Shown in pieces: positions 11,866 through 22,472 of a stretch of DNA of 64,000 nt. The position numbers and the translations under genes are program-made. The DNA is from Sparassis latifolia (Eukaryota > Basidiomycota > Agaricomycetes > Polyporales > Sparassidaceae): NCBI GenBank assembly GCA_018466975.1, contig CM031563.1, forward strand, positions 1,364,001-1,428,000, in the 5' to 3' direction. A model generated the notes under the pieces. The model was not told the origin of the DNA. It worked only from the letters and a program-made list of their open reading frames with translations, and made no database searches. How positions within the stretch are numbered: position 1 is the stretch's first letter; each line of letters opens with the position of its first letter.

Positions 11866-12325
11866 TCACTGGGGATACCTGTAGCGATGCACCGGAGGTG
11901 GTTTCGCATCTGCCATCAGCAGCGCCTCGTCCGACCCTTGCACCGAGAGTAGTAAGTGCTTCCAGTTGAATCTGTGCCAGACCTCGGACGGCGTCGCGTA
12001 GTGCGCGATCAAGCGGGTGATGTAGACGTTTTCGCTGGGCTCGGGGGCGAACTTGTAGAAGCCTACGACACCAAGACCGCACAGAACGAAGTACCGCCAT
12101 GCCGGAGACGAGAAATCTGGATGGAAGTACAAGATACATTATGGGCGATGCCACTTTCTGTGAGCACCAACGCGCACCTTCTTTGGGGTAGGCAGTAGCA
12201 TCCTCATGATGCTCCTCGTGGTGATGATCATGGCTGTGTGACGATGCATATCTGGGCCGGAGTAGAGTGATGGTACTGGCCTGCTTATGATTGAGCAGGA
12301 TACCAGTAGCCCTGGCTATAGACAT
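11866..12325 (-). CDS. Mitochondrial complex I accessory subunit (NDUFB11 / 17.8-kDa type)
   Basis: Exons 12178-12325 and 11866-12116 give 132 aa. The start MSIARATGILLNHKQ, with basic and hydroxylated residues, looks like a mitochondrial presequence. A His-rich stretch (HSHDHHHEEHHED) follows, then FSSPAWRYF, one hydrophobic segment (VLCGLGVVGFYKF), PEPSENVYITRLIAHYATP, and the end ADAKPPPVHRYRYPQ, which I associate with the fungal NADH:ubiquinone oxidoreductase 17.8-kDa subunit (ESSS/NDUFB11 family). It would sit in the membrane arm of complex I with one transmembrane helix. The acceptor before 12116 was chosen to restore FSSPAWR in frame. The subunit identity comes from memory of the family, not a search. 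Confidence 0.75.
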
Positions 12326-12718
12326 GTTGTCGGTGGACGATAAACGACGGGGCGCACTTACAGGGTTACTAAGTATTAGGTTATCAAAATCTCAAACATT
12401 ATTTATTTCATCCAAGTCAAGATAACACTTCAAAACCTCCGGAAATCTCTGCTTTCACCACGATGAACTCATAAAGTCCTCTAAGTGTACCAGACTTTTC
12501 GATATCTTTGGACACGAATATTCTGTCTGCGCGCCCAGATATCGCCAAGCCGTCAACGTTGCTCGCATTCTTCTGAAATTGTCAGCCGCTAGCCGGTCTT
12601 CTGCACTTGTGCTCACCACTGGCAAGGTTCGCTCGTACCGTCCGATCCAAGTCAGACCCTTCTCCAGTCCAGGAGACTTGGTATTACACTAGCTGGCCTA
12701 TTGTCATCATTGCTAACC
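12326..12718. promoter_or_regulatory. Divergent intergenic region
   Basis: These 393 bp separate the start of the complex I subunit gene (minus) from an unknown small gene (plus). They should contain both promoters. No further gene or repeat is visible. Confidence 0.4.
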
Positions 12719-13180
12719 ATGTCTCCGTCCCGTCATTCTTGCCATGGTGTTCTACACATTCCTCTGTATATCCCTCAGTCACCTCTTCTCTCTGGCGTCT
12801 CGGCCGACACATTCGCTTCTGGCACATTCCTTGGCGGGTCTTCAACGCTACGCAGTCCCTCATACCCCCCGCTGTCCAGACGGCCAAAGTACGCGTGTGC
12901 ATACGGATACCGTTACGGCTACGACAAGCCCCTGCCGTCCACGCCATCGCCCACGATACCACCCAAGGACATCATCCGCCTGCTCGACGTGTTGGAACAG
13001 ATGGACAACGACATCGCCGGGGAAGTTCAACGCGTCAAGGACCACATCCGCGAAGCACGTGCCCTCGTCGGGGAGTTCAAGGCTGAGCGGCGCGCACGGA
13101 GCGAGCGGGTCCAGGAGAGGCGCGACAAGCAGAGGCAGGAGACCAAGGGTGTCGACGACGACTTCTGGCTGGGTGTCTGA
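12719..13180 (+). CDS. Hypothetical small protein with C-terminal coiled coil
   Basis: A single open frame of 153 codons starts at the first ATG (12719). The first 75 residues are Ser/Pro/Tyr-rich and of low complexity. The C-terminal half (PPKDIIRLLDVLEQMDND, then EVQRVKDHIREARALVGEF and an Arg/Glu-rich run) looks like a charged coiled coil ending in DDDFWLGV. I do not recognise the family. The helical half is convincing as protein; the N-terminal half could instead be spliced differently. A MITE is inserted 115 bp downstream. Confidence 0.5.
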   Translation: MSPSRHSCHGVLHIPLYIPQSPLLSGVSADTFASGTFLGGSSTLRSPSYPPLSRRPKYACAYGYRYGYDKPLPSTPSPTIPPKDIIRLLDVLEQMDNDIAGEVQRVKDHIREARALVGEFKAERRARSERVQERRDKQRQETKGVDDDFWLGV

Positions 13181-13287
13181 ACGTCCAGTGCAGAGGACAT
13201 GGTCCGGTGTGCTGTGCGCCCGAGGTCGAGTCGAGTAGAAGGGGTTCGGTCACGCGTACTCTAGACTTGTCAGAAAGAGGAAACAAG

Positions 13288-13757
13288 GACTCGACAGGAC
13301 CCCCGACAATTGGGGAAGGTCCCTGAGCCAGTTACGGACAAATTTTGAACTTTCGAGAGCCTCATGCCTGGGATCAAATTTGAATTCTTTCGAGAGCCGG
13401 CATGCCTGATGTATTCACGGACAAATCAGGGGGGTTGACCGCCGGATAGCCTGAGCCATTTCGCGGACATCGGGGAGGCAGCGGCCTGATTCGAGGCCGG
13501 ACAAACGCTTGTGGAAGGCCGGCGAGGGAGAGCGGGCAGGGCCGAGGAGGAGGCGGCATAGCCGCCGGCTCAGAAGCGCCCAAAATTACCTTTTTAGGGT
13601 TAAAACCTGAAGAGAAACGTGGACCGCGGAGGCAAAAAATGTGGTGAGGCCTAATTTTTCACGGACATTTTGGGCCCGAAACGGCCTTTTCCCAACGGAC
13701 ATTTTTGCCCTCTCCAGATCAGGCCTATTCACCAATTGTCGGGGGTCCTGACTCGAC
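13288..13757. mobile_element. hAT-type MITE (454 bp) with 8-bp target site duplication
   Basis: The element occupies 13296-13749. Its ends form 18-bp perfect inverted repeats: AGGACCCCCGACAATTGG on the left and CCAATTGTCGGGGGTCCT on the right. Directly outside lie identical 8-bp copies of GACTCGAC (13288-13295 and 13750-13757), the target site duplication. An 8-bp duplication with short terminal repeats is typical of the hAT superfamily. There is no transposase frame inside, so it is non-autonomous. The interior is GC-rich in the middle and carries several copies of (A/C/G)CGGACA(A/T) near both ends, which could be subterminal transposase-binding sites. It lies 124 bp upstream of the RPEL gene start. 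Confidence 0.88.
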
Positions 13758-13880
13758 GCCTCGACCCAGTGTGCTCTCCTCATAAGTGTACCGCCTGCTT
13801 GAGCTGTTCCTTCAACTTGCGCTACAGTTCGTTCCATACCCACCAGTATCGTCTCAGATAATAGCACATCGAGCTCAGTC

Positions 13881-14403
13881 ATGTGTACGTCGACCTTGTT
13901 TGACTGCGATATTGACCACTGGATTCATCGAGCGCTTCCTTAGCTACGAACGAATCCACTCAGCCACCCCGTCCTCAGCGCAAACCCTCCATCGATCCAC
14001 AGACGGCCGACAGGCTCGAGAGGTACTTGAACCAAAGGCCCGACAAACACGATCTGATAGATCGCAACATCCTTAAGGGCATGTTCTCCTAATTCTTCGC
14101 TGGACCCGTTTTGATGTTATGTATTATTAGAGGACAACGTGGCACCCTCTCTCCAAGCTGCTAAGGAGAAGCTCCAGCGATCTCAGCTCGAGGTAAGCGA
14201 CTACTTGCAAGGTCGAGTTACTTCTTAAGTCCTCACCCTCCTTTCCAGGATAAACTCGAGCATGCGCTCCAGCAACGCCCGAAGCCCGAGGAGTTAGTCA
14301 AGGGTGGCATCCTTCTTGGTGAGCACAACTAGCCATTCTTTGCTCGAACGACAATTCACCAAATGGACGTGTCACCCCAGACAACGAGGCCCCTCCCTCT
14401 TGA
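13881..14403 (+). CDS. RPEL-repeat protein
   Basis: Five exons (13881-13884, 13944-14078, 14131-14192, 14249-14318, 14381-14403) give 97 aa beginning MSTNESTQPPRPQRKP. Two RPEL-type repeats are visible: ADRLERYLNQRPDKHDLIDR followed by NIL, and KLEHALQQRPKPEELVKGG followed by IL. RPEL motifs bind monomeric actin in animals; small fungal proteins carrying them are common but poorly understood. The first exon is only ATG plus one base, yet it gives a good start and a GTACGT donor. The intron after exon 2 seems to use a GC donor (GCATGT), because only this joins RNILKE to DNVAPSLQ. The promoter is short because of the MITE just upstream. Confidence 0.75.
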
Positions 14404-14607
14404 CGCGTCCGCATGAATTACCCGGACTTTCCCGATGCTGTTTGTAGTCTATATCACTGTATGAGTAGGGAGGTCGGAACTGTTTGTAATTTATCACCAT
14501 CAGCAATGGTCACCACGCCTCGCAGCAAAGAATATATCTTACGTTCGTGAAGCGCTTGCATGCTGTCAACACACTTGTAATAAATAGCGTCGCCCGAACA
14601 ACTCACT

Positions 14608-15291
14608 TCAGTCTCGCTCTCTCCCGCTCCTGATTTTCTCCCTCATTTCTCTCGCAGCGCGCTTGGCACCTGCACCTCCCGCCCAACCTCTTTGCCTCAG
14701 CCAACCCACCAATCTGGGTGTCAGTGCCGCGGTGAGTCCTACTCGCACGGGTAGGAACAACGTTTTGTGAATCGTGTACGCCAACACGATCATTGCGTAC
14801 AGCCCCTCATGCCCGACCGTATTAGCGTTCGCCATGACACTGTCCGTCTCCTCCCTGCCTGGTTCTGGATGTTTTGAGGGCAGGAAACCGCCGAAGTAGT
14901 CTTTTACGGACGCAGCGACGCGCGAGACCTGTTCTGCTCCGACAATGTTGATAACGGCGAATGCGACGCCGAAGTCTGCAACGGAGAAGATGATGTAGAC
15001 ACCGAGCGCGTACCACCCGTACGTCTTGATGAGGTGTTTCAGCCGCTGAGAGACGGTCGCATTCGGAGGTAGACCACTTGAATTCGGGTCATCTGGAGCT
15101 GAAGAGGAGGGAGAGCGTGGTGGAGTGGAGGTGAGGCGTGCGGGGAAATGTTGGAAGAGACGGACTTGCGGAAGGCCTATACCTCGCGTGACTTGGCTTG
15201 CGGCAAGCCGAGTAGTCAGCGGAAGAAGGGGTTGAGACACACGAGGGATCAACGCTCGAATTACAGGAAGGCGACGAAGGTAGTGGACCAT
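14608..15291 (-). CDS. FAM210/DUF1279 family mitochondrial protein
   Basis: One intronless frame of 227 aa. The first 60 residues are rich in Arg, Ser and Leu and poor in acids, as expected for a mitochondrial presequence (MVHYLRRLPVIRALIPRVS). The core, LKHLIKTYGWYALGVYIIFS, VADFGVAFAVINIVG and AYTIHKTLFLPVRVGLTAAL, matches the DUF1279 fold with membrane spans, followed by a basic coiled C-terminus (AKRAAREMREKIRSGRERD). Relatives are animal FAM210A/B and yeast Nat2, proteins of the mitochondrial inner membrane whose exact role is unsettled. The gene diverges from AdoMetDC across 340 bp. Confidence 0.85.
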   Translation of the reverse strand: MVHYLRRLPVIRALIPRVSQPLLPLTTRLAASQVTRGIGLPQVRLFQHFPARLTSTPPRSPSSSAPDDPNSSGLPPNATVSQRLKHLIKTYGWYALGVYIIFSVADFGVAFAVINIVGAEQVSRVAASVKDYFGGFLPSKHPEPGREETDSVMANANTVGHEGLYAMIVLAYTIHKTLFLPVRVGLTAALTPRLVGWLRQRGWAGGAGAKRAAREMREKIRSGRERD

Positions 15292-15545
15292 GAGCAGGAA
15301 CGTTGCAGTGAGTGTGGGCGAGAAGAGGGAGAGGTGCAGGACTGAGTATATGACAAAAAATGATGCCTATGCGCGCGAGTGTGCGCTTGTGCCAACGCGT
15401 CACGACGCGGCAAGGTCCCGGCAGTTTCCGACGCGCCATCGATCAGGTTTGGTCACATGACTCTCATATTTTTCATCGAGTGCTTCAGCCACAGCCACAT
15501 CGCCTGGGACTTGCCCAAGTAACTCTTCCTCCTTCAAAACTTTAC

Positions 15546-15596
15546 ATGCATCCCCGCACGGCCTCGTACTTCGTCCACAACCACCACCTTCGATAG
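15546..15596 (+). promoter_or_regulatory. Upstream ORF (16 codons) ahead of AdoMetDC
   Basis: A short frame, MHPRTASYFVHNHHLR then stop, ends 35 nt before the AdoMetDC start codon. AdoMetDC messages in animals and plants are known to carry short upstream ORFs that lower translation when polyamines are high. Whether this one is in the transcript and acts that way is inference; the transcription start is not visible in DNA. Confidence 0.45.
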
Positions 15597-15631
15597 CATC
15601 CCTACTGAGTTCCTCCAAACTCATTAGCCAG

Positions 15632-17284
15632 ATGGCAAGCGATGTCGATCCACCTGCAACGGGACCCTTTGAGGGGCCCGAGAAATTACTCGAAATTTGG
15701 TTCCAACCATCCCCCGCAGACGTGCCAGGAGCCTCCACTAGCATCGATGGCAAGTTTGGTCTCAGAAGGGTCTCCAGGGATGTATGGGCGGACATGCTAG
15801 ATATCGTCCAGTGCAAGATCCTCTCGGTCGTCGAAGGTACGGAAATGGACGCCTATCTCCTCAGGTGAGTATGTTGCCAGCAATCACGGATCTCCGGGAC
15901 CGTGCATCATGGCGCCGCAACTGTTCTGTGTCATTGTCTCCCAACGTCCGGGCACGATGCACCATTGGAGTCAATGAACACAGAGTCGACCGTACCCTGT
16001 GCCAACTCAAATACGTCTCGCTCCGGCAGACAGAGTCCGTGGCACCTGAATTAAAATATCGCTCAGTGCTGAAAATATGGCGTATATCGCACGCTACTTC
16101 TAAAACGTGTCGCACAGAAGGTGTCTTCGGTTGCAACGCCTTTGGTACCGTGTTTGGGAGGATAGTAGCTGATTCGCGGTTATCAACACAGTGAATCTTC
16201 TTTCTTCGTCTCCCCACATCGCATCATACTTAAGACTTGTGGAACAACTCTTAATCTCTTGGGCGTTCCGCGCATCCTGGAGATCGCACGCGACCACGCT
16301 TCCCTCCCTTCCGTGCACCAGTGCTTCTACTCCCGGAAGACTTTCATGTTCCCTGAGCGCCAACTTGGTCCTCACAGGGACTGGCTGGCGGAGATAGAGT
16401 TTCTCGACTCCATATTCCCGAATGGAGCGGCCTACACTATTGGCAAAGTGAACGGCGACCATTGGTTACTCTACATTACCACTCCAGGCGATGATGATTT
16501 GAAGACAACCTCAGGGTCACCCATCGAGAACCTGAAGACTCTTCCTGACGTCGAAAGCTGCGAACCAGTCCTCAAGCTGCCAGAGTCCGGGTCAGCGGAT
16601 GCCGTCGAGCAGGATTATACCATCGAGATACTCATGACGCATCTGGCACCCGCAGCATGCCGTCCCTTCATTTACGACCATTCTGATGCATCCGAGATCA
16701 GACCTTCGGAGCACGCCAGCGCACTGTCATCCGAGCTGGGCGTATCCGAGCTATTTCCCCCCGACGTTACCACCCTCGATGGATATTCCTTCACACCTTG
16801 CGGCTACTCGTGCAACGCCCTTATCAAATGGCGCGAGAACGCAGGCATGGATCCTGCGCACAGCGGTGAGGGCTACTACACCATCCATGTTACACCCGAG
16901 GAGGGCTGGTCGTACGCCAGTTTCGAATGCAACGTCCCGCTGCCCACTTCCCCCACCGAGAAGTGCAGTGGCATCCCCGATCTTAAGACACTCATCGGGC
17001 GCGTCGTCAGCATCTTCCAGCCTGGCAGGTTGACGTTAACGCTCTTCATCTCGAGCGAGGATAATGACACCGCAGAGGAGGAGCACGGGGAGAGCGCCGT
17101 GGAGGCGGCGCAGAGGGCGTTCAAGGCCGCTCTCACGCTCCCCAGCTCTAAGGTTGTTGATGCGGACAGCGAAGAGGCAGGAGCGGCTGGTGGATTCAGA
17201 GGTATCTACCGGCGCACGGACAAGATCAACTATGAATTCGGTGGCTATGACCTTGCCTTCGCGACTTTCGAACTCCGTCGATGA
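15632..17284 (+). CDS. SPE2: S-adenosylmethionine decarboxylase proenzyme
   Basis: Exons 15632-15864 and 16192-17284 give 441 aa. The enzyme decarboxylates S-adenosylmethionine to supply aminopropyl groups for spermidine and spermine, in the cytosol. It is made as a proenzyme that cuts itself at a Glu-Ser bond, turning the Ser into the pyruvoyl cofactor. The site is visible as YLLSESSFFVSPHRIILKTC. Other family motifs follow: CGTTLNLLGVPRILEIAR, FYSRKTFMFPERQ and FLDSIFPNGAAYTIGKVNGD. The intron is long for this window (327 nt) and joins exactly within the Ser codon before ESS. The start is the first ATG giving the N-terminal GPFEGPEKLLEIWF. A short upstream ORF precedes it. Confidence 0.95.
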
Positions 17285-17619
17285 TTTATTCGTATTGCCA
17301 TTGGAAACACTCCCGGAGTCGCTTCGTCGGTGAATCTCCACTTCCCCTCCTTCACCCGTCTATCCACAGGAGACATCGACAGCGCCCACCATTCCAGGTC
17401 CATCGAGAATAAAAGTAGTAAAATTTATATGCTTGAAGGACGTTTCTCTGTTGTTGTCGTTGCTATCAATTATATAAACATTATTGTGCGGTAGGAAAGA
17501 TGACATGCAGCAGTTTGTGGGCCCAAATTTGTTTTAGCGCCGCGTATTTCGATCGAGTGCATGCCCGATAAGGGAAGCGTCGGCGCGAAGGATATCTCGA
17601 GCGTAGCGACCTTCTAACC
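17285..17619. other. Intergenic, promoter of the asteroid-like gene
   Basis: These 335 bp hold the AdoMetDC 3' end and the start region of the next gene on the same strand. No gene is visible. Confidence 0.4.
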
Positions 17620-20607
17620 ATGGGCATCCATGGGCTCACCACCTACCTCCGCGAGAACAGGGGAAAGCTCGCCGACACCCTGGAATTTCGCAGCGGTGGT
17701 GATAATCACCGTATCCGAACACCCATAGTGGTAGATGGCTGGTCGTGAGTAGAACGATATCCCTGAGTGATTTCTTGTGCATGCTGACTCGCCTCGGCTT
17801 GACCATTTGTCGGCATTTTACTGCGCTAATTCTCTGATGATCCTCCGCTGATGCAAGTTTCATCTACGAGGTGATGAACTGCGCAGACTTGCCATGGGTG
17901 TACGGTGGTGAATACGAGGCGTTCTCAAACATAATTTCGCGAATCGTGGAGGGATGGCTTAATGTAGGATTACGCCTATATTTTGTCTTTGACGGTGCGT
18001 GTATTATCCCTTTTATTGTTAATAAATTCGACGAGCCCCTCAAACGGCATATATACGCAATTGCTCTCTGAGAGAAGAGGAGGGGGTGCGTCTCCCCGCG
18101 CCAGGCTCCCTGCACCGTGTCATCGAGTTACCGCTGAACGCCGCTTTCATTTTACACCCTTGGTGTACGATACCAATACTGAATTAGATTGTCCAGGGCC
18201 TTATCCGTCGGTGAAGTTTCCGACCATAGTGTCTCGCATGGCACAGACGAACCAGGGCGGCCTACTATTTTTCCGCACCTCTGCATCGGCACGATCATCT
18301 CGCCGTTTCCTCCGTGAGACCTCCACACTCCCCCCTCTTTCATACTCTGTCTGCGTTCGCACTCTATTGGGCATCGCGGCTGCCAAAAACTGTGAAAGTG
18401 CACGAGTGATCGAAGTGCATTTTGCAGATGAAGAGGGCGATCCTTATGCTGTTGCGCTTGCAGGGCGTCTGAACGCGTATGTCACAGGCCACGACTCGGA
18501 TTACGTGGTGCTCAACACCGACGGATATAAGGGATACATTCCTATGGACGAAGTCATCTGGAGCTCAATATCATTGTCCTCCTCTGTGTCCCGCGCCGAC
18601 AGTGTTTATTCTTCTGCGGACGGAGACGTTGATATCATGGATGACGGTGGATTTCGACCGGTGCGAAGCACGAAAAAGGCAAGCAAGCGCGCTGCTGCCA
18701 ACCATCGCGAAGGAAATGGCATCGTTCCTCCATATGATCCCCTCGAAGTTGTATCAGAAGTCGTTTTGACAGTTCCAGTTTACCCCCCTGCTTCTTTGGC
18801 CGAGCATTTGCAACTGCCAGTCTCGTTACTTCCTCTTCTTGGTGCACTGGTGGGGAATGATTTCACGGGGATGGATGTCGACTGGTCCCCTCAGCGCACC
18901 AGTAGCAGAATGAATAACCTGCAGCATCTATTCTTTGAACGACAATTAACCCTCGTCCAGCGCATCATGCGAGTCGCAAACACGTTGCGTTCAATTCTCT
19001 CTGCAGCCCTTTCCTCTACCGCTCCAAAAAAGACAAGGAAGCAGGTAGGGAGTGTAATAGAACTCATCGATGCCGCTGTGACTGCGCTGCTCCTCCGTCC
19101 CACAGATAGCATGGCTATGGGTGAGCGAGAGGCCATCGTGGAGCGCATTGTAGAAGCGACGCTCCAGTACGCGATTCCTCGATCTGAGCTGCAAAATGAG
19201 GTCCAGGATGGGGAAGAAGATGGCGTGCATGGACAGGAACTTGGCGACAGTGCGACAATCTGGGCATCCAATGTATGCGTAGTGCATACTCGCGAAGAAT
19301 GTCCACTCTTTGCATCTCTCTCGCGCCTTGTCAGTGCTCAGAACAGCCTCGCCCCATCAGCAAGTGGGTCGGTTCACGAGGAAGATCACAGCGGTGAAAT
19401 TTATGCAGACAACTTCCGTGCTCGCCTTTCTGAGCTGTACATCAGTGCATATCGTCGCGGTGCAGTAAGCCCACGGGTGCTAGATATTCTGAATACAGGG
19501 ACTAGCTGGCCCCGACAGTTCCTCGAGGATCCTGACAAGGAAACCGTGTGGCGCAGCGTCGGGCGTTCCATCAGAGAATTGGGCTATGCGATCCTGGATG
19601 AAGGCCTAGGATTGCCAGTGAGGCCAGACGATGAAGAAGAGGACGAGGAAGTTGACAATGATGACGACGAGCTTGTGGATGTGGTGGAAGAAGAAGATGA
19701 CGACCTACTCGCACCGTTGCGGGGCGCATTGGAGCAGCTTGACGTCTCAGGTGACGAGTACGCGGGTGATGGCATGACAGAAGCCCGGCCTCTTGTGGTA
19801 TCTTTGCCAAGTTCGAAAACAGGGCGCCAAAAGATCGTGGTGGAGTACTCGCGACGGGGGACTCGACTGGCACCGGAAGACGTCTCTGTTCCTTCGCTAT
19901 TGGACGTGCTCGGGCAGTACTCGATGACCGACGAGGGCGGTTTCGTAGTGCCCTTGCAGCTGTGGCCCGAAGATGCGCGGCTGACCTTGTTCCTCCGAAT
20001 GCTGCAGTCGGACGTGACCCGTGTCAATACACTGAGGGGTGAGGTCCTTATGGCCGTGCTCGCTGTTCGCTGGGTTGTCAGATGCATGCATACGCGCGCG
20101 CAAGAGAGTGGAGGTAATAGGGAGAAGGACAAGGAGAGATGGACCAGACATGAGGCGAAGGCATTCCTGGGGGCGTTCTCGTGGACCGCATCCGGAACTC
20201 AAGCCCATCCCGAATCCCCTCAATCTGCTATTCCAATTCTTGAGAGGAATGTTCAGCTCGTGGCACAAGTGTCCGCGGCGCTTGAATCTATTCAGCATCT
20301 TGCTCAGATTCTGCTCCTGCACGATCGAGTTCCTAGCCCGGCACATCTCTTCTCCGGGCAGCGATTCCATGAGCTACTAACGGCGATCGGAAAAGAAGCT
20401 GCCTTAACCGTCGATCAGGAGATGTGGGAAGCCTCAATCGAGGCACAACAAACCGCGTTCGCGGAGCCGCGAAGCAAAAAAGCTAGGAAGGAGACGAAAG
20501 GCAAAGACCTCGCAACGGCACCGTTGCCGAGTGGGATATCTAAGCGAGGCAAAGATTTCAGTGCTATGGGAGGGATGTTCGGTTTACTTGCGGACGCTGA
20601 TGTCTGA
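17620..20607 (+). CDS. Asteroid-like protein with XPG N-terminal nuclease domain
   Basis: Exons 17620-17744, 17858-17994 and 18197-20607 give 890 aa. The N-terminus MGIHGLTTYLRENRGKL and the motifs PIVVDGWSFIYEV and GLRLYFVFDGPYPSVKFPT are typical of the XPG-N/FEN-like fold in the asteroid (ASTE1) family, with Asp residues placed as in metal-binding nuclease sites. Further on, LAGRLNAYVTGHDSDYVVL matches the XPG-I-like part with acidic residues, then a long fungal-specific region with an acidic patch (EEDEEVDNDDDELVDVVEEE) and a basic tail (RSKKARKETKGK) that may be a nuclear signal. The animal relative ASTE1 cuts DNA overhangs in the shieldin pathway; assuming the same here would be inference. 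The 202-nt second intron joins FDG to PYPSVKF in frame. Confidence 0.85.
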
Positions 20608-20856
20608 TTTATCCTGGACTATTCTCTGTAATATGTCGCAACGGCTTGCCACCCTGTTTAGTCACAGAGTTGTTCTAGTATGCTGCAGTCTGGAGATTTT
20701 GTACGTCGATCAGGATAGAGTGTATGAGCGTATGATTGCGAGTCAATTATAGTTTTCACCGTGTTATAAAACGTTATGAGCTAGGAGACGATTCAGTGAA
20801 CACTCAGACGAACAGACTTGCACCGAGTAACACAGGAGGACTTCACGATACAATTC

Positions 20857-21890
20857 CTATGTCTGCTGGTCAAAATTGTCCACGTATTGTCCGGGAAACA
20901 GTTGTGTTAATGCCGAGACCAGCTGATCCACCCTCTGGAGATACCATCGCACTGAATCGATAAGGACCGACTCGTCCGGGGGTGGGAACATCGCGCTGAA
21001 AGAACCGAGCGGTACCCTGGATCCAACGACATCAGCAATGTACCAAAACATGGGGTTGTTGTGGCGGATGAGTCAATTCCCGTGAAGCACTCACCCTAAC
21101 TCTGCACAGAATTTCTTGGGGTCTCGCATGAAGCGAGTGGCATCATTGACAAGCTTGGCACAATGCATGCCGGTCATTCGCGTCACTTGGTGATCTTCAG
21201 AAGCGAGATCATGTTGATGGAGGTGTTGAATCGCCGCATCGTCGGGTGGCGTCCTGCTTGCGAACTGAGGAAATTGGCCAGGGAAGTACAAGTTCAAACG
21301 AGACTTAGTCTGACTGGCATCGCCAGAGAGAAGTAAATAGTAGATATCCTACAAGCACCGAGCTCAGTGTGGTTATGCAACGACAAGGAACGAATCACTT
21401 ACGTGTCGAAAACAGGCATTCATGATTTTGCCGTAGATTCTACCCACCTCCTCATGTTCGACGATGAGGGAATGCAGAAGGTCGCAATCGTTAAGTGACA
21501 AAGTACGAACTTCCGATGTTACAGTGTGTGTGTAGACTCTGTTCCACTGGAGAACAATTTGAGCTTTGTCGACGGCAAATGTTCGAATAACGTTAACGTG
21601 GGCCAGAAGGTTGATGAGATCCATGGTCTGAGACTCTACGAAAGAGGGTTCCATGATATTCCGAATTGCGTAGATCAAAACACGCAGTGGGGGACAAGCA
21701 TCGCGTGGCGCTTTAGGCACTATATCATATGTGATCGAGTCTATTGGTGACCTATGTCAAAGAGCGGATCGACGGTAAGTGAGAAACGAGCCACACCATA
21801 CACGTCCCGGCGGACGTCGAGGTCCGCGTAGTCAAGATCGGGGTCCTCTAGAAGTTTCTTGACAGTGGCAATGCGGGAATCAGTAGTCAT
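20857..21890 (-). CDS. Hypothetical protein, mostly helical, four exons
   Basis: Exons 21752-21890, 21403-21719, 21095-21348 and 20857-21016 splice in frame into 289 aa (MTTDSRIATVKKLLEDPDLD ... QYVDNFDQQT). The joins keep consistent phases with ordinary GT-AG introns, which supports a real gene. Visible features are a helical middle (MDLINLLAHVNVIRTFAVD, SLIVEHEEVGRIYGKIMNAC) and DPKKFCAELGVPLGSFSAMF. I see no domain I can name. A 69-codon open stretch at 21940-22149 on the same strand might be an extra 5' exon, but I could not join it convincingly. Confidence 0.55.
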
Positions 21891-22472
21891 GTTGGGCATA
21901 CACGTCTCCCAAACAAGGATGCAAACTTCAACGTTGAGGTCAAGGATCCAATGTAACTCGGCGTGACAATGGCCAGGAGACCGCTGAATTTCGACTGTTC
22001 GGAGTTAAAAAAGTATTTGATATAATTAAAACTCCGAAAGTAGGCCAACCTAATGTTACAACGCGTCGGTGGCTGCACGAACAATCCATTCTTCCGCGTC
22101 TCATGCGAAATGAAATTCCCATATGAGAGCCAGTATCAAGCTCGTTCACTGCTTCACGGGAGTAATAATCCAGTAGCCTCTTAGTAGACGTCGAAGTAGA
22201 AAACCTACTAATTATAAGGGACCACCAACGATTTTCCGGACAGGATAGGACGTGAATAACTTCACTGAGGGTGAGGGTGTCGACTTGACATTGTGCTGCT
22301 GCGAGTTCGTCATTACTACGGAATTTGTCTTACCACTGCTAGTAGGGAGTAGAAGGAAAGCACATATTATTGAAGCAATAAGTAGTTCGTGCAGGATAAT
22401 AGGTCGACCAAACTGCTTGAATGCCTCTTTTCAGTCAGACGACTTAGCTATGCAATGATTTGCTCACCTCCA
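21891..22472. other. Spacer between two minus-strand genes
   Basis: These 582 bp contain the promoter of the 289-aa gene and the 3' flank of the 467-aa gene. Short frames exist on both strands but none has a recognisable product. Confidence 0.4.
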
